Below, piece by piece: positions 25,571-34,249 of a DNA stretch of 64,000 nt. The notes below the pieces were generated by a model. That model saw nothing but the letters and a program-made list of their open reading frames with translations. It did no database searches and was not told the DNA's origin. The stretch's first letter is position 1. The number at the start of each line of letters is the position of its first letter. The position numbers were made by a program, and so were the translations under genes. Source of the DNA: Qipengyuania polymorpha. GTDB taxonomy: Bacteria; Pseudomonadota; Alphaproteobacteria; Sphingomonadales; Sphingomonadaceae. The stretch covers positions 62,001-126,000 of the forward strand of contig NZ_JAIGNK010000002.1 of NCBI RefSeq assembly GCF_019711435.1, given 5' to 3'.

Positions 25571-26689
25571 TCAGGAAGAAAGGCTGACCCGACCCGCTGC
25601 GTGACGTTCAAGACGCCCCCCGATTTCCAGTTCCAGCAAGGCCAGCTGCACCGCCGCCGCGCCCTGCCCGGACTGGCGCACCAACTCGTCCACGGCGACC
25701 GGCGCAGTGGTGAGCAGGCTGGCGATGTCGGCGGGTTCGGCCTCGGCCAGTTCGGCGTGCTCGAAGTCGAATTGCGAGACCGGCTCGCGGAAGGTCGAGC
25801 GCGGGCTGCCGTCGAAGCCGGTGAGCAGTTCGGTTACGTCCGCGGGCGATTGCACCAGCACTGCGCCTTCGCGGATGAGGTGGTTGCAGCCGTGGCTGCG
25901 CGCCTCCAACGGGCTGCCGGGGATGGCCATGACCTCGCGCCCCGCTTCGCCTGCCAGCCGCGCGGTGATGAGGCTGCCCGATTTGACCGCCGCTTCCACC
26001 ACCAGCGTGCCCGAAGGGAGGCCTGCGATGATGCGGTTGCGGCTGGGGAAGTGACTGCCACGCGGCTCGGTGCCCGGTGGCTGCTCGGCGAGGAGCAGGC
26101 CCTCGCTCGCAATCCGCTCCTGCAAGGCCTCGTGCTGCGGCGGGTAGGCGATGTCGATGCCGCTGGCGATGACGCCGATGGTGCGCGGCAGGCTGCCCTC
26201 GTGCGCCGCCCCGTCGATGCCGCGCGCAAGCCCCGAGACAACGGTGAAGCCGGCCTCCGACAGGCCCTTGGCGAAATCGCGGGCAAGCTTGACCGCTGCC
26301 GCGCTGGCGTTGCGCGCGCCGACCATGGCGACACAGGGCTGCGCGGCGAGTGAGAGGTCGCCCCGCCACGTCAGGATCGGCGGCGCGCTGTCAATTTCTC
26401 CGAGCAGGCGTGGATAGTCGGGCTGGTCGTGGAAGAGGTATTTCGCCCCTGCCGCGCGGACATTCTCGACCTCGCGCTCGACCTTGTCCTTCGCAATTGC
26501 GCGGTACTGCCGCCCTCCCCGCTTGCCGAGGTCGGGGAGTGCCTCCAGCGCCTCTGCCGCGCTGCCGAAGCGGGCGAGCAGCATGGTGTAGCTGACCGGC
26601 CCGATATTGGGCGAGCGGAGCAGGCGGATGCGGGCAAAGGCCTCGTCCTGCGTGAGCTTTACCGCGACCGGTTGGGTGGCTTCGTTCAC
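25571..26689 (-). CDS. dprA: DNA-processing protein DprA
   Basis: A 372-residue RecA loader on ssDNA during transformation. A SAM-like N-terminal region is followed by the Rossmann core, with MVGARNASAAA, VVSGLARGIDGAAHEG, GVIASGIDIAYP and FPSRNRIIAGL. A C-terminal winged helix covers about 305-372 (LLTTAPVAVDELVRQSG, LLELEIGGRLERHAAGRVSL). The start is placed at GTG 26689, which overlaps the plsY stop as GTGA, instead of the longer frame that would run deep into plsY. Pairing with plsY is common in proteobacteria. Confidence 0.95.
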   Translation of the reverse strand: MNEATQPVAVKLTQDEAFARIRLLRSPNIGPVSYTMLLARFGSAAEALEALPDLGKRGGRQYRAIAKDKVEREVENVRAAGAKYLFHDQPDYPRLLGEIDSAPPILTWRGDLSLAAQPCVAMVGARNASAAAVKLARDFAKGLSEAGFTVVSGLARGIDGAAHEGSLPRTIGVIASGIDIAYPPQHEALQERIASEGLLLAEQPPGTEPRGSHFPSRNRIIAGLPSGTLVVEAAVKSGSLITARLAGEAGREVMAIPGSPLEARSHGCNHLIREGAVLVQSPADVTELLTGFDGSPRSTFREPVSQFDFEHAELAEAEPADIASLLTTAPVAVDELVRQSGQGAAAVQLALLELEIGGRLERHAAGRVSLSS

Positions 26690-27291
26690 CCCTTGGAGCC
26701 GACCTTCGGTTCGGTCCCCTTGGCGAGGCGACCGATGTTTTCGCGGTGCAGCCACAGCACCAGCGCCGCGATAAGCGCGAGGACATAGGCGATCGTCGTC
26801 TCACCGGTGAAGAAGGCCACCAGCGCCGTCACCACCACGGCAGCCATCCCGGCAAGCGAGCTGATGCGCGTAATCGCCAGCACGCTGAGCCACGTGACCG
26901 CGTAGACGCCCCCGAACAGCAGCCCGAGGCCGAAGGACACGCCCGCATTGGTCGCCACGCCCTTCCCGCCCTTGAATCCCAGCCAGACGGGGAAGCAGTG
27001 TCCGATAACCGCGAAGAGCGCGGTCCAGCCAATTTCCTGCCAAAACAGGTTCCACGCGATGAGGACCGGCACGAGACCCTTGGCAAGGTCGAGCAACAGC
27101 GTCGCCGCAGCCAGCCCCTTGCTGCCGGTGCGCAGGACATTGGTCGCGCCGATATTGCCGCTGCCCTGCTGGCGGATATCGCCCTTGCCCGCCAGTTTCG
27201 CGAGGATGAGGCCGAAGGGTATCGAGCCGAAGGCATAGCCAAGCAGCGCGGCCCAGAGCACGTTGATGGAAAAATCGGTGCCGAAATCCAT
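26686..27291 (-). CDS. plsY: acyl-phosphate glycerol-3-phosphate acyltransferase
   Basis: A 201-residue inner membrane enzyme making lysophosphatidate from acyl-phosphate and glycerol-3-phosphate. Its three cytosolic motifs are present: GSIPFG near residue 20, GSGNIGATNVLRT (44-56) and GHCFPVWLGFKGGKGVAT (about 96-113). There are five hydrophobic helices. ATG 27291 has AGGGAATTC upstream; codons further upstream lie in the REP-like repeat region. It is translationally coupled to dprA. The murI gene is divergent. Confidence 0.96.
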   Translation of the reverse strand: MDFGTDFSINVLWAALLGYAFGSIPFGLILAKLAGKGDIRQQGSGNIGATNVLRTGSKGLAAATLLLDLAKGLVPVLIAWNLFWQEIGWTALFAVIGHCFPVWLGFKGGKGVATNAGVSFGLGLLFGGVYAVTWLSVLAITRISSLAGMAAVVVTALVAFFTGETTIAYVLALIAALVLWLHRENIGRLAKGTEPKVGSKG

Positions 27292-27305
27292 GAATTCCCT
27301 CAATT

Positions 27306-27397
27306 CCGTTCGGGCCACGCTTGTCGAAGCCCTGCACTTTCTTCTAGCAACAGCCTTAAAGTGAAATACCGCCCTTCGACAAGCCGAGGGCAAACGG
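27306..27397. repeat. REP-like inverted repeat (TTGTCGAAG type)
   Basis: Two 27-bp arms, 27306-27332 and 27371-27397, face each other across 38 bases. They share the 11-bp core GCTTGTCGAAG and outer CCGTT. Closely related CCTTCGACAAGC motifs recur in genomes of this group as extragenic palindromes (established in general; the copy number here is not known). It occupies nearly the entire plsY/murI divergent gap and so lies in both leaders. Confidence 0.65.
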
Positions 27398-27407
27398 AAG
27401 GTCCAGT

Positions 27408-28202
27408 TTGAACACATCTTCCCCGATATTGCTGTTCGACTCCGGCGTCGGCGGGCTCACCGTGCTGGCCGAATTGCGCAAGCTCATGCCCAAGGCGCCG
27501 GTGATTTACGCTGCCGACATGGCTGGCCTGCCCTACGGCTCGAAGAGCGAGGCCGAAGTGGCGGCGCGCGTCGCGGGCCTGCTCGGGCGGATGGCCGAAC
27601 GCTACAACCCGCGCCTCATCTGCATCGCCTGCAACACTGCCAGCACGATTGCGCTGGGCATGGTGCGCGAGGTGCTGGAAACCCCGATTGTCGGTACCGT
27701 CCCCGCCATCAAGCCCGCCGCGCAGATGACGAAGACGGGCACCATCGGCCTCCTCGGCACCGAGGCGACCGTCAGGCAGGGCTATGTCGACGACCTCCAG
27801 CGCGAATTCGCGACCGGCAAGAAACTGCTGCGCTACGGCGCCAACGGGCTGGTCGCGCTGGGTGAGAAAAAGCTGCGCGGCGAGTCCGTCAGTGTGGACG
27901 AGGTGGCCAAGGCAGCATCGGGCCTCATCCTCCAGGCTGGCGGAGAGAACCTCGACACCGTCGTCCTCGCCTGCACCCACTTCCCACTGCTCCAGGACGA
28001 ATTACAGGAAGCTTTCGGCAAGGACGTCACTTTCGTCGACGGTTCGAAAGGCATTGCGCGGCGCATCGCGCACCTGCTCGAAGGCGATAGCTTTGCCTTC
28101 TGGTCGCGCAGCTTTGCGGTGACCACCGGCGAACTCGAAGACTTCCGCCGCCTTGCCCCGGCCTTCGAACAGCACGGCATCAAGAGCCTCAAACGCTTTT
28201 GA
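27408..28202 (+). CDS. murI: glutamate racemase
   Basis: A 264-residue cofactor-independent racemase providing D-glutamate for peptidoglycan. N-terminal FDSGVGGLTVL (10-20) has the conserved Asp-Ser pair. The two catalytic cysteines are C75 in IACNTAST and C189 in ACTHFPLL. The start codon is TTG at 27408 with GGAAGG upstream. The gene is divergent from plsY; a REP-like repeat fills the intergenic space. Confidence 0.96.
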   Translation: MNTSSPILLFDSGVGGLTVLAELRKLMPKAPVIYAADMAGLPYGSKSEAEVAARVAGLLGRMAERYNPRLICIACNTASTIALGMVREVLETPIVGTVPAIKPAAQMTKTGTIGLLGTEATVRQGYVDDLQREFATGKKLLRYGANGLVALGEKKLRGESVSVDEVAKAASGLILQAGGENLDTVVLACTHFPLLQDELQEAFGKDVTFVDGSKGIARRIAHLLEGDSFAFWSRSFAVTTGELEDFRRLAPAFEQHGIKSLKRF

Positions 28203-28313
28203 AAACTTGCGAATCGTTCGCAAAGATCGCGGTAGAAAACCGGGGCGCATTTCCTTATGTGGGCGGCATATTCAGCCGCGGACGGGCGGCGCAATCCGGC
28301 GGGTAGCCCCCAC

Positions 28314-29534
28314 GTGAACTACGACCAGATCTTCGACGAAGCCATCGGACGCCTCCATGCGGAGGGCCGCTACCGCGTGTTCATCGACATCATGCGCAAC
28401 AAGGGCGCCTTCCCCAACGCGCGTTGCTTCCACGGCCACAACGGCCCCAAGCCGATTACCGTCTGGTGCTCGAACGACTATCTCGCCATGGGCCAGCATC
28501 CCAAGGTCATCGAAGCGATGGAAAACGCGCTGCACGATGTCGGCGCAGGTTCCGGCGGCACGCGCAATATCGGCGGCAACACCCACCTGCACGTAGAACT
28601 GGAACGCGAGCTGGCCGAACTCCACGGCAAGGACGGCGCGCTGCTATTCACCAGCGGCTATGTCTCGAACGACGCGACGCTGTCGACGCTCGCCAAGCTC
28701 CTTCCGGGCTGCGTCATTTTCTCGGACGAACTGAACCACGCCAGCATGATTGCCGGCATCCGCAATTCGGGCTGCGAGAAGCGCGTCTTCCGTCACAACG
28801 ACCTCGAACATCTCGAGGAACTGCTGGCAGCAGAGGACGCGGACACCCCCAAGCTCATCGCCTTCGAGAGCGTCTATTCGATGGACGGCGATGTCGCCCC
28901 CATCCACGCGATCTGCGACCTTGCCGAGAAATACAACGCGCTGACCTATATCGACGAGGTCCACGCGGTCGGCATGTACGGCGAGCACGGCGGCGGCATT
29001 TCCGAACGTGACGAAGCCGCGCACCGCATCGACATCATCGAAGGCACGCTGGGCAAGGCGTTCGGCGTGATGGGCGGCTATATCGCGGCCGACACGCGCG
29101 TCATCGATTGCATCCGCAGCTATGCCCCGGGCTTCATTTTCACCACCTCGCTCAGCCCCGTGCTGGTGGCAGGCGTGCTGGCGGCCGTGAAGCATCTCAA
29201 AGCCTCGAGCGAGGAACGCGACGCCCAGCAGGCCGCCGCAGCCGCGCTGAAAGAGAAGATGCGCGCCGCTGGCCTTCCCGTAATGGATAGCACGACGCAC
29301 ATCGTCCCGCTGATGGTCGGCGACCCGGTTCGGGCGAAGAAGATCAGCGACATCCTGCTCGCCGAATACGGCGTCTACGTGCAGCCCATCAACTTCCCCA
29401 CCGTCCCCCGCGGTACCGAGCGCTTGCGCTTCACCCCCGGCCCCGCCCACACGGGCGAGATGATGGACGAACTGGTCGCCGCGCTGGTCGAAATCTGGGA
29501 CCGCATGGACATGGAACTGCGCGAGGCGGCCTGA
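28314..29534 (+). CDS. hemA: 5-aminolevulinate synthase
   Basis: A 406-residue PLP enzyme condensing glycine with succinyl-CoA, the first step of tetrapyrrole synthesis by the C4 (Shemin) route used in alphaproteobacteria. The PLP lysine is K248 in [25 protein letters not shown] (79-90) binds CoA and glycine, and YIDEVHAVG (212-220) holds the PLP-contacting Asp and His. The start is GTG at 28314 (NYDQIFDEA), which matches the family length better than the earlier in-frame ATG at 28257. The 111-bp upstream gap may hold its promoter. Confidence 0.97.
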   Translation: MNYDQIFDEAIGRLHAEGRYRVFIDIMRNKGAFPNARCFHGHNGPKPITVWCSNDYLAMGQHPKVIEAMENALHDVGAGSGGTRNIGGNTHLHVELERELAELHGKDGALLFTSGYVSNDATLSTLAKLLPGCVIFSDELNHASMIAGIRNSGCEKRVFRHNDLEHLEELLAAEDADTPKLIAFESVYSMDGDVAPIHAICDLAEKYNALTYIDEVHAVGMYGEHGGGISERDEAAHRIDIIEGTLGKAFGVMGGYIAADTRVIDCIRSYAPGFIFTTSLSPVLVAGVLAAVKHLKASSEERDAQQAAAAALKEKMRAAGLPVMDSTTHIVPLMVGDPVRAKKISDILLAEYGVYVQPINFPTVPRGTERLRFTPGPAHTGEMMDELVAALVEIWDRMDMELREAA

Positions 29535-29595
29535 GCCGTAAGGGATTTTGCAGGGCTGCGTCTCTGCGCTACCTCTCCTGCGCAAAGGAGAGGAC

Positions 29596-30288
29596 ATGAG
29601 CGGCAACCCCGACCAGACATTCGCAGAAGTAGTCCAAGGACGCCGCTCCATCCGCGGCTATCTCGACAAGCCTGTCCCGCGCGAACTTATCGAGGAAGTG
29701 CTGGCGCTTGCCATGCGTTCGCCTTCCTCGATGAACACCCAGCCCTATTATTTCCATGTCATTACCGGCGAACCGCTCGACCGCATTCGCAAGGGCAATA
29801 CCGAGCGCATCCTCGCAGGCGAGCCTGATAGCCGCGAGTTTCGGCGCGGGCAGCCGTTCTCGGGCAAGCACCGCGAACGCCAGATCGGCTGCGCTGTCCA
29901 GCTGTTCGAGGCGATGGGTATCGAACGCGACGACAAGGAGAAACGCCAGGACTGGGTCCTGCGCGGCTTCCGCCAATTCGACGCGCCGGTGTGCATCATC
30001 ATCACCTACGACAAGGAACTGTCCGACAGCGACGACACACCGTTCGACTGCGGCGCTGTCACCACTGCGCTGGTCAATGCGGCGTGGAGCCGGGGCCTTG
30101 GCTGCGTCATCAATTCGCAAGGCATCATGCAATCGCCCGTTGTGCGCGAGCATGCCGCCATCCCCGACGACCAGGTTATCATGAAAGCCGTGGCGATGGG
30201 CTGGCCCGACGAGGACTTCCCGGCCAATCCGGTGAAAATCACACGGCGCAAGGTCGATGAAGCGGCCCGCTTCGTGGGCTTCGATTGA
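29596..30288 (+). CDS. nitroreductase family protein
   Basis: A 230-residue FMN-dependent oxidoreductase. RRSIRGYLDKPVP (16-28) is the typical FMN phosphate-binding N-terminus, followed by SPSSMNTQPYYFHV. Near the C-terminus GLGCVINSQGI, AIPDDQVIMKAVAMGWPDE and NPVKITRRKVDE are family positions. The N-terminus is better defined by ATG 29596 with AAAGGAGAGG than by the earlier in-frame ATG. The natural substrate is unknown (quinones, nitro-compounds or enones are usual). It follows hemA by 61 bp and could be cotranscribed. Confidence 0.9.
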   Translation: MSGNPDQTFAEVVQGRRSIRGYLDKPVPRELIEEVLALAMRSPSSMNTQPYYFHVITGEPLDRIRKGNTERILAGEPDSREFRRGQPFSGKHRERQIGCAVQLFEAMGIERDDKEKRQDWVLRGFRQFDAPVCIIITYDKELSDSDDTPFDCGAVTTALVNAAWSRGLGCVINSQGIMQSPVVREHAAIPDDQVIMKAVAMGWPDEDFPANPVKITRRKVDEAARFVGFD

Positions 30289-30423
30289 GCGGTCGGAAAC
30301 TCCAAATTAACTTTCGTTACCCTCGGAGAAACGCGGTTTTCCACTGGCCGCATGGCGCAATCGTCCCGTCGAACTAACCTTGCCTCTTGGGCCGAAATTA
30401 AGACCCATGGGGCAGGCAGCCAG

Positions 30424-30446
30424 TGACGCGCAGCTAGGGCGCGTCA
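30424..30446. promoter_or_regulatory. 8-bp inverted repeat in the leader of the repeat-protein gene
   Basis: TGACGCGC (30424-30431) and GCGCGTCA (30439-30446) form a perfect stem with a 7-base loop, extended by CCA/TGG across a one-base bulge. It lies 22 bases before the ATG at 30469 and just before the GGAGGG ribosome site, so it could be an operator or a translation-control hairpin. Confidence 0.45.
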
Positions 30447-30468
30447 TGGCTCGATGGAGGGTTAGCAA

Positions 30469-30948
30469 ATGAAGAAATTGAATGTGGTCGCCATTCCGGC
30501 GGCTTTCGGCCTCGCACTCGCGGCGCCCGCGCTGCTGGCGCAGGATGGCGATGCCGGCGATGCTGGCAGCGACGCTGAAGTCGAAGTGGAAGACACCGAG
30601 ACCGAAGTCGAAGTCGTCGAATCGAACGGCGCTATCGTCACGCGCGAAGCCATCACCGAGGAAGTCGCTGTCGTCGACGAGAATGGCGAAGCTGTCCTCG
30701 ATGCAGACGGCAACCCGACTTACGAAACCGTCGAAACCGGCGGCTGGGTGCAGACGGTCGAAACGCCTTCGGGCAACCGCCACACTATCACCAAGGCCGA
30801 AGGCGAACGCGCCGTCGTGACGCATGAGAAGGCTGAACGCGTGGCTCGTGCCGACCGTCCGGAAAAGCCCGAACGTCCGGCGAAGCCCGAACGCCCCGAG
30901 AAGCCCGAACGTCCGGAAAAGCCGGAACGTCCCGGCCGCGGCGGCTAA
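30469..30948 (+). CDS. secreted acidic protein with PEKPER tandem repeat tail
   Basis: A 159-residue exported protein: signal peptide about 1-24 (KKLNVVAIPAAFGLALAAPALLA), an acidic stretch (residues 26-50, DGDAGDAGSDAEVEVEDTE), a middle region with beta character (AIVTREAITEEVAVVDENG, YETVETGGWVQTVETPSG), then a basic C-terminal tail of four 6-residue units P-E/A-K-P-E-R (about 131-154) ending GRGG. Pro-Lys-Glu-Arg tails of this sort suit periplasm-spanning or ligand-bridging functions, but I recognise no family. The 18-nt DNA repeats are near-identical and could expand or contract. An outer-membrane-like protein gene follows on the same strand. Confidence 0.8.
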   Translation: MKKLNVVAIPAAFGLALAAPALLAQDGDAGDAGSDAEVEVEDTETEVEVVESNGAIVTREAITEEVAVVDENGEAVLDADGNPTYETVETGGWVQTVETPSGNRHTITKAEGERAVVTHEKAERVARADRPEKPERPAKPERPEKPERPEKPERPGRGG

Positions 30949-30962
30949 TCACACATAATCAA

Positions 30963-31008
30963 GCGCGTCGTCCGGCTGCCCTGCAAAGGGGAGCTCCGGG
31001 CGGCGCGC
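30963..31008 (+). terminator. long imperfect hairpin between two envelope protein genes
   Basis: Starting GCGCG and ending CGCGC, this folds into a long stem with small bulges: GCGCG-CG-CCGG-CT then CCCT-GCAA-AGGG at the tip (GNRA-like loop). It lies 15 bases after the repeat-protein stop and 24 bases before the next ATG. Without a T-run it may attenuate or terminate by Rho, or stabilise the upstream mRNA end. Confidence 0.5.
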
Positions 31009-31031
31009 CTTCACGTTCAGGAGTGAAGACA

Positions 31032-31817
31032 ATGACCCGTTTGCTAAGCGGCGCCGCAGCCTTATGCGCCCTCGCCTTGCCCCAGGCCGCGATGGCCGAT
31101 GACTACGTCCAGATCGGCGTGGGTGCCGACTATTCCAGCGGCGACTATGGTGAAGAGGTCGATACGACCATGCTGGCCCTACCCGTCTCGGCCAAGGTGA
31201 AGACGGGCGACCTCAGCCTGCGGGTTTCGATCCCTTGGGTGAGCGTCGATGGCCCCTCGGGCGTCATCCCCGGTGACGGCGGCGTGCGCGGCCCGGGTCG
31301 CGGCGGCGGCGGGGAAGATCTGATTGGCACCGAGTCACGCTCGGGGCTCGGCGATATCGTCGCGGCGGCCACCTATTCCTTCGGTCTGTCGGACGCGACC
31401 TATTTCGATGTCACGGGCAAGGTGAAACTGCCCACGGCCTCGACCGAAAAGTCGCTCGGCACGGGCACGACCGATTTCACGCTGCAGGGCGAACTGATGC
31501 AGGTCTTCGGCGATGTCAGTGCCGCGGTGCGTGCAGGCCGCCGCTTCAACGGCGAGAGCGACGAATTTGCGCTCGACGACGTGTGGCTGGGCGGCGCGAG
31601 CCTGTTCTATGTCACCGGCGACACCACCTGGGGCCTCGACTACGACTGGCGTGACGGTTCGCTGCCGACCGCACCCAATCGCAGCGAACTGACCGGTTCG
31701 GCGACGCACAAGCTCAGCGATGCGCTGCGCTTGCAGGGTTACGCCTACACCGGCCTCGCCGACGGCAGTCCCGACATCGGCGCCGGCGCGCAAGTACTGT
31801 TCCGCTTCGGACAGTAA
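31032..31817 (+). CDS. probable outer membrane beta-barrel protein
   Basis: A 261-residue exported protein with a signal peptide (TRLLSGAAALCALALPQAAMA). The mature chain is full of alternating beta-strand segments (YVQIGVGADYS, TGDLSLRVSIPWVSV, GDIVAAATYSFGL, TYFDVTGKVKL, TTDFTLQGELMQVFG, SLFYVTGDTTWGLDY, LRLQGYAYTGL) and ends VLFRFGQ, as in small porin-like barrels of the phenol-degradation/transporter-like class. A Gly-rich loop (GGVRGPGRGGGGED) sits between strands. The ATG at 31032 is 8 bases after AGGAG, better than the in-frame GTG at 31023. Its cargo is unknown; the adjacent PEKPER protein may be a periplasmic partner (inference). Confidence 0.75.
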   Translation: MTRLLSGAAALCALALPQAAMADDYVQIGVGADYSSGDYGEEVDTTMLALPVSAKVKTGDLSLRVSIPWVSVDGPSGVIPGDGGVRGPGRGGGGEDLIGTESRSGLGDIVAAATYSFGLSDATYFDVTGKVKLPTASTEKSLGTGTTDFTLQGELMQVFGDVSAAVRAGRRFNGESDEFALDDVWLGGASLFYVTGDTTWGLDYDWRDGSLPTAPNRSELTGSATHKLSDALRLQGYAYTGLADGSPDIGAGAQVLFRFGQ

Positions 31818-31883
31818 TTTTCTTTCATAGACGCTCGTCGTCCAAATTCGCCAACTGGCAGAACCAAACTCGGATAATCCCTA

Positions 31884-31909
31884 GCGTGTGTTAGTGAAGC
31901 AGCACACGC
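31884..31909. promoter_or_regulatory. 7-bp inverted repeat before the serine hydrolase gene
   Basis: GCGTGTG (31884-31890) and CACACGC (31903-31909) are perfect inverted arms with 12 bases between, 12 bases before the ATG and overlapping the approach to the AAGGGAGG ribosome site. It could be an operator or a hairpin masking translation. Confidence 0.4.
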
Positions 31910-31921
31910 AAGGGAGGCTCC

Positions 31922-33031
31922 ATGAAAATCCAGACCACTATCGCTCTCGCATTGGCCGCCGCCGCACCGCTTTCGGCCCAGGCAAGCAGCACACAAGAGA
32001 CCGACAAGGTCGCCAAACTCGATGCAATGGCTCCGCTGTTGCTGGCTAAATACGATGTGCCCAGCGTGGGCGTTGCCTACATCGAGAATGGTGAAATCGC
32101 ATTCGTCAGACATTACGGCAAGCAAAGCTGGGGCTTTCCGGCTAACGAAGAAACGCTGTATAATGTTGCCTCGCTGACCAAGCCGGTCTCGGCAGAGGTG
32201 GTGCTTCGGCTTGTTTCGGCAGGCCGCATTTCTCTCGACACCTCGCTGGCCCAGCATCATGTCGATGACGATCTGGTCGACGACCCTCGTATCAACCTTC
32301 TCACGCCTGAAATCGTCCTGCGGCATCGTACCGGGTTCGCGAATTGGCGCCGCCAAACCGACGGCATCCTCCAGTTCTCGCACGACCCGGACACCAAGAC
32401 GGGATATTCCGGCGAAGGATACGAATGGATGATGAAGTCCGTCGTCGCAGCAACGGGGAGCGACTTCGAGGACCTTGCCCAGGAGTTGATATTCGACCCG
32501 GCAGAAATGCCGCTGACCGGTTACGTCCTGGCCGGCAAATGGGTGGGACATCTGGCTGCGCCCTACAAGGCCGGCGAGGCGGTCTACAACAAGATCAGGC
32601 GCGAGCCTTCGGCGAGCGACGACCTGCGAACGACGCCTCGCGAATATGCCAAATTCATGCTGTCGGTATTCGAAGGCGAGCACGTATCGCCTGCATTACG
32701 CGCACAACAGGCCACGATCGTGAACTCCTACCAAGAACACTTCCAATGCGACGGTAGCGATGCTGTGCCGGACTTTTGCCCCGTTGACGAGGGCTGGGGT
32801 CTTGGCTGGTTCATCCACGACTATGGTGATCGCAAGATCATGCAGCACTCGGGCGGCGACCATGGCGAAGCGAGCCTCGCCATTTATGACCCGGTCGCCA
32901 GGCGCGGGGTCATCGCGCTCACAAACGGGGCCGAGGGTCACCGCGTCATGGTGCGTATCGTCGGCGAACTTTTCGGCGACGAAAGGGTGGAGGAATACTT
33001 CGTGACCCTGTCCGACAATATCGGGAAATAG
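31922..33031 (+). CDS. exported beta-lactamase-fold serine hydrolase
   Basis: A 369-residue secreted protein of the beta-lactamase/penicillin-binding (class C-like) superfamily. The signal peptide is about 1-22. The catalytic SxxK is S84-L-T-K87, the second motif is YSGEGY (162-167, with Gly in place of the usual Asn) and the third is HSGG in IMQHSGGDHGEAS. These hydrolases include esterases, D-aminopeptidases and peptidoglycan-modifying enzymes; true beta-lactamase activity is not implied. It ends 15 bp from the convergent decarboxylase gene and has an inverted repeat in its leader. Confidence 0.9.
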   Translation: MKIQTTIALALAAAAPLSAQASSTQETDKVAKLDAMAPLLLAKYDVPSVGVAYIENGEIAFVRHYGKQSWGFPANEETLYNVASLTKPVSAEVVLRLVSAGRISLDTSLAQHHVDDDLVDDPRINLLTPEIVLRHRTGFANWRRQTDGILQFSHDPDTKTGYSGEGYEWMMKSVVAATGSDFEDLAQELIFDPAEMPLTGYVLAGKWVGHLAAPYKAGEAVYNKIRREPSASDDLRTTPREYAKFMLSVFEGEHVSPALRAQQATIVNSYQEHFQCDGSDAVPDFCPVDEGWGLGWFIHDYGDRKIMQHSGGDHGEASLAIYDPVARRGVIALTNGAEGHRVMVRIVGELFGDERVEEYFVTLSDNIGK

Positions 33032-33046
33032 CGTGTATCGACGCGA

Positions 33047-34249
33047 CTAGCGCAGGTTCACCACATTGTCGGCTTCGGGACGCACGCGGCTGCCGTCGTA
33101 AAGGCTCGCCATCGGCTCGTCGGTTACGATGATGCGTTCTGCAGCGCCGAAGCCGTTGAAGTCGGTCTTCATCGCTGCGCCGTAAGCGCCGAGCATGCCG
33201 ATTTCGATGTAGTCGCCTGCCTGGATGTCCTCCGGCAGGGCGAAGGGGCCCGGCATGTAGTCGGCATCATCACAGGTCGGGCCGTAGAAGGCGAAGTCCA
33301 TCTCGGGCTTGATGAGGTCGTCTTCGAGCGCGCGGACGGGGAATTTCCAGTCCACATGCGCAGCATCGAACAGCGCGCCGTATGCGCCGTCATTGATGTA
33401 GAGTTCCTCGCCGCGGCGCTTTTCCACCTTGACCACGAGACTGCTGTATTCGGCACACAGCGCACGGCCGGGTTCGCACCACAGCTCGGCGTTGTAGGCC
33501 ACGGGCAGCGCGTAGAAGTGCTGGTGGATGATCTTGAAGTAATCTTCGAGCGGCGGCGGCTCCATGCCCGGATAGACGCTAGGAAAGCCCCCGCCGACGT
33601 CGATCATGTCGATGACCACCGAAGCCTCGGCAATCGCGGCGCGCGTGCGGTCCAGCGCCTGCACATAGGCGAACGGGCTCATGGCCTGGCTGCCCACGTG
33701 GAAGCACACGCCCAGCCAATCGGCGTACTGGCGGGTTTCCTGCAGCAGCGCAGGCGCTTCGGTGAGGTCACAGCCGAACTTGGAGGCAAGGCTCAGCGCG
33801 GCGTGCTCGCTCGACACGCGCAGGCGAACGCAAAGGCGCAGGTCGGTGGCGTATTCGCCATCCTCGCCACGGGTAGCCTCGACGATCTTCAGCAGCTCTT
33901 CGGAAGAATCGAGGCTGAAGGTCTTCACGCCGTGCTTGAAATAGGCCTCGCGGATCGCGCCGGGCGATTTGACGGGGTGCATGAAGCACAGCGTCGCTTC
34001 CGGCAGCGTCTCGCGCACCATGCGCACTTCGGCAATCGAAGCGACATCGTAATGCGTCACGCCGTTGTCCCACAGGATCTGCACCAGATCGGGCGAGGGA
34101 TTCGCCTTGACCGCATAAAGCGACTTGCCCGGGAACTTCTCGACAAAGAAGCGGGCAGCGCGCGCAGCGGCGTGCGGGCGGTTGAGGATTACGGGTTCGT
34201 CGGGCGCGAGCGCGCGAACTACGGACCGGGCGTCAGGGAAATGCTGCAA
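33047..34249 (-). CDS. ornithine/lysine decarboxylase-like, fold type III PLP enzyme
   Basis: A 400-residue alanine-racemase-fold decarboxylase, probably making putrescine from ornithine. The PLP lysine is K48 in LYAVKANP; the dimer-contributed catalytic Cys lies in GPTCDDADY. IDVGGGFPSVYPG binds the PLP phosphate, and WCEPGRALCAEYSSLV is the typical Glu-Pro-Gly-Arg motif. The start is uncertain: TTG 34249 has AGGGGG 9 bases upstream and gives a standard N-terminus, while TTG 34294 would add 15 residues. Together with the carboxyspermidine genes at 35242-37637 it would supply a full spermidine route. Its leader appears structured (34262-34340). Confidence 0.88.
   Translation of the reverse strand: MQHFPDARSVVRALAPDEPVILNRPHAAARAARFFVEKFPGKSLYAVKANPSPDLVQILWDNGVTHYDVASIAEVRMVRETLPEATLCFMHPVKSPGAIREAYFKHGVKTFSLDSSEELLKIVEATRGEDGEYATDLRLCVRLRVSSEHAALSLASKFGCDLTEAPALLQETRQYADWLGVCFHVGSQAMSPFAYVQALDRTRAAIAEASVVIDMIDVGGGFPSVYPGMEPPPLEDYFKIIHQHFYALPVAYNAELWCEPGRALCAEYSSLVVKVEKRRGEELYINDGAYGALFDAAHVDWKFPVRALEDDLIKPEMDFAFYGPTCDDADYMPGPFALPEDIQAGDYIEIGMLGAYGAAMKTDFNGFGAAERIIVTDEPMASLYDGSRVRPEADNVVNLR

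Noticed and set aside
28257-28313. N-terminal extension of hemA from ATG 28257
   Set aside because: It would add 19 residues not seen in the ALAS family, whose chain begins at the GTG.
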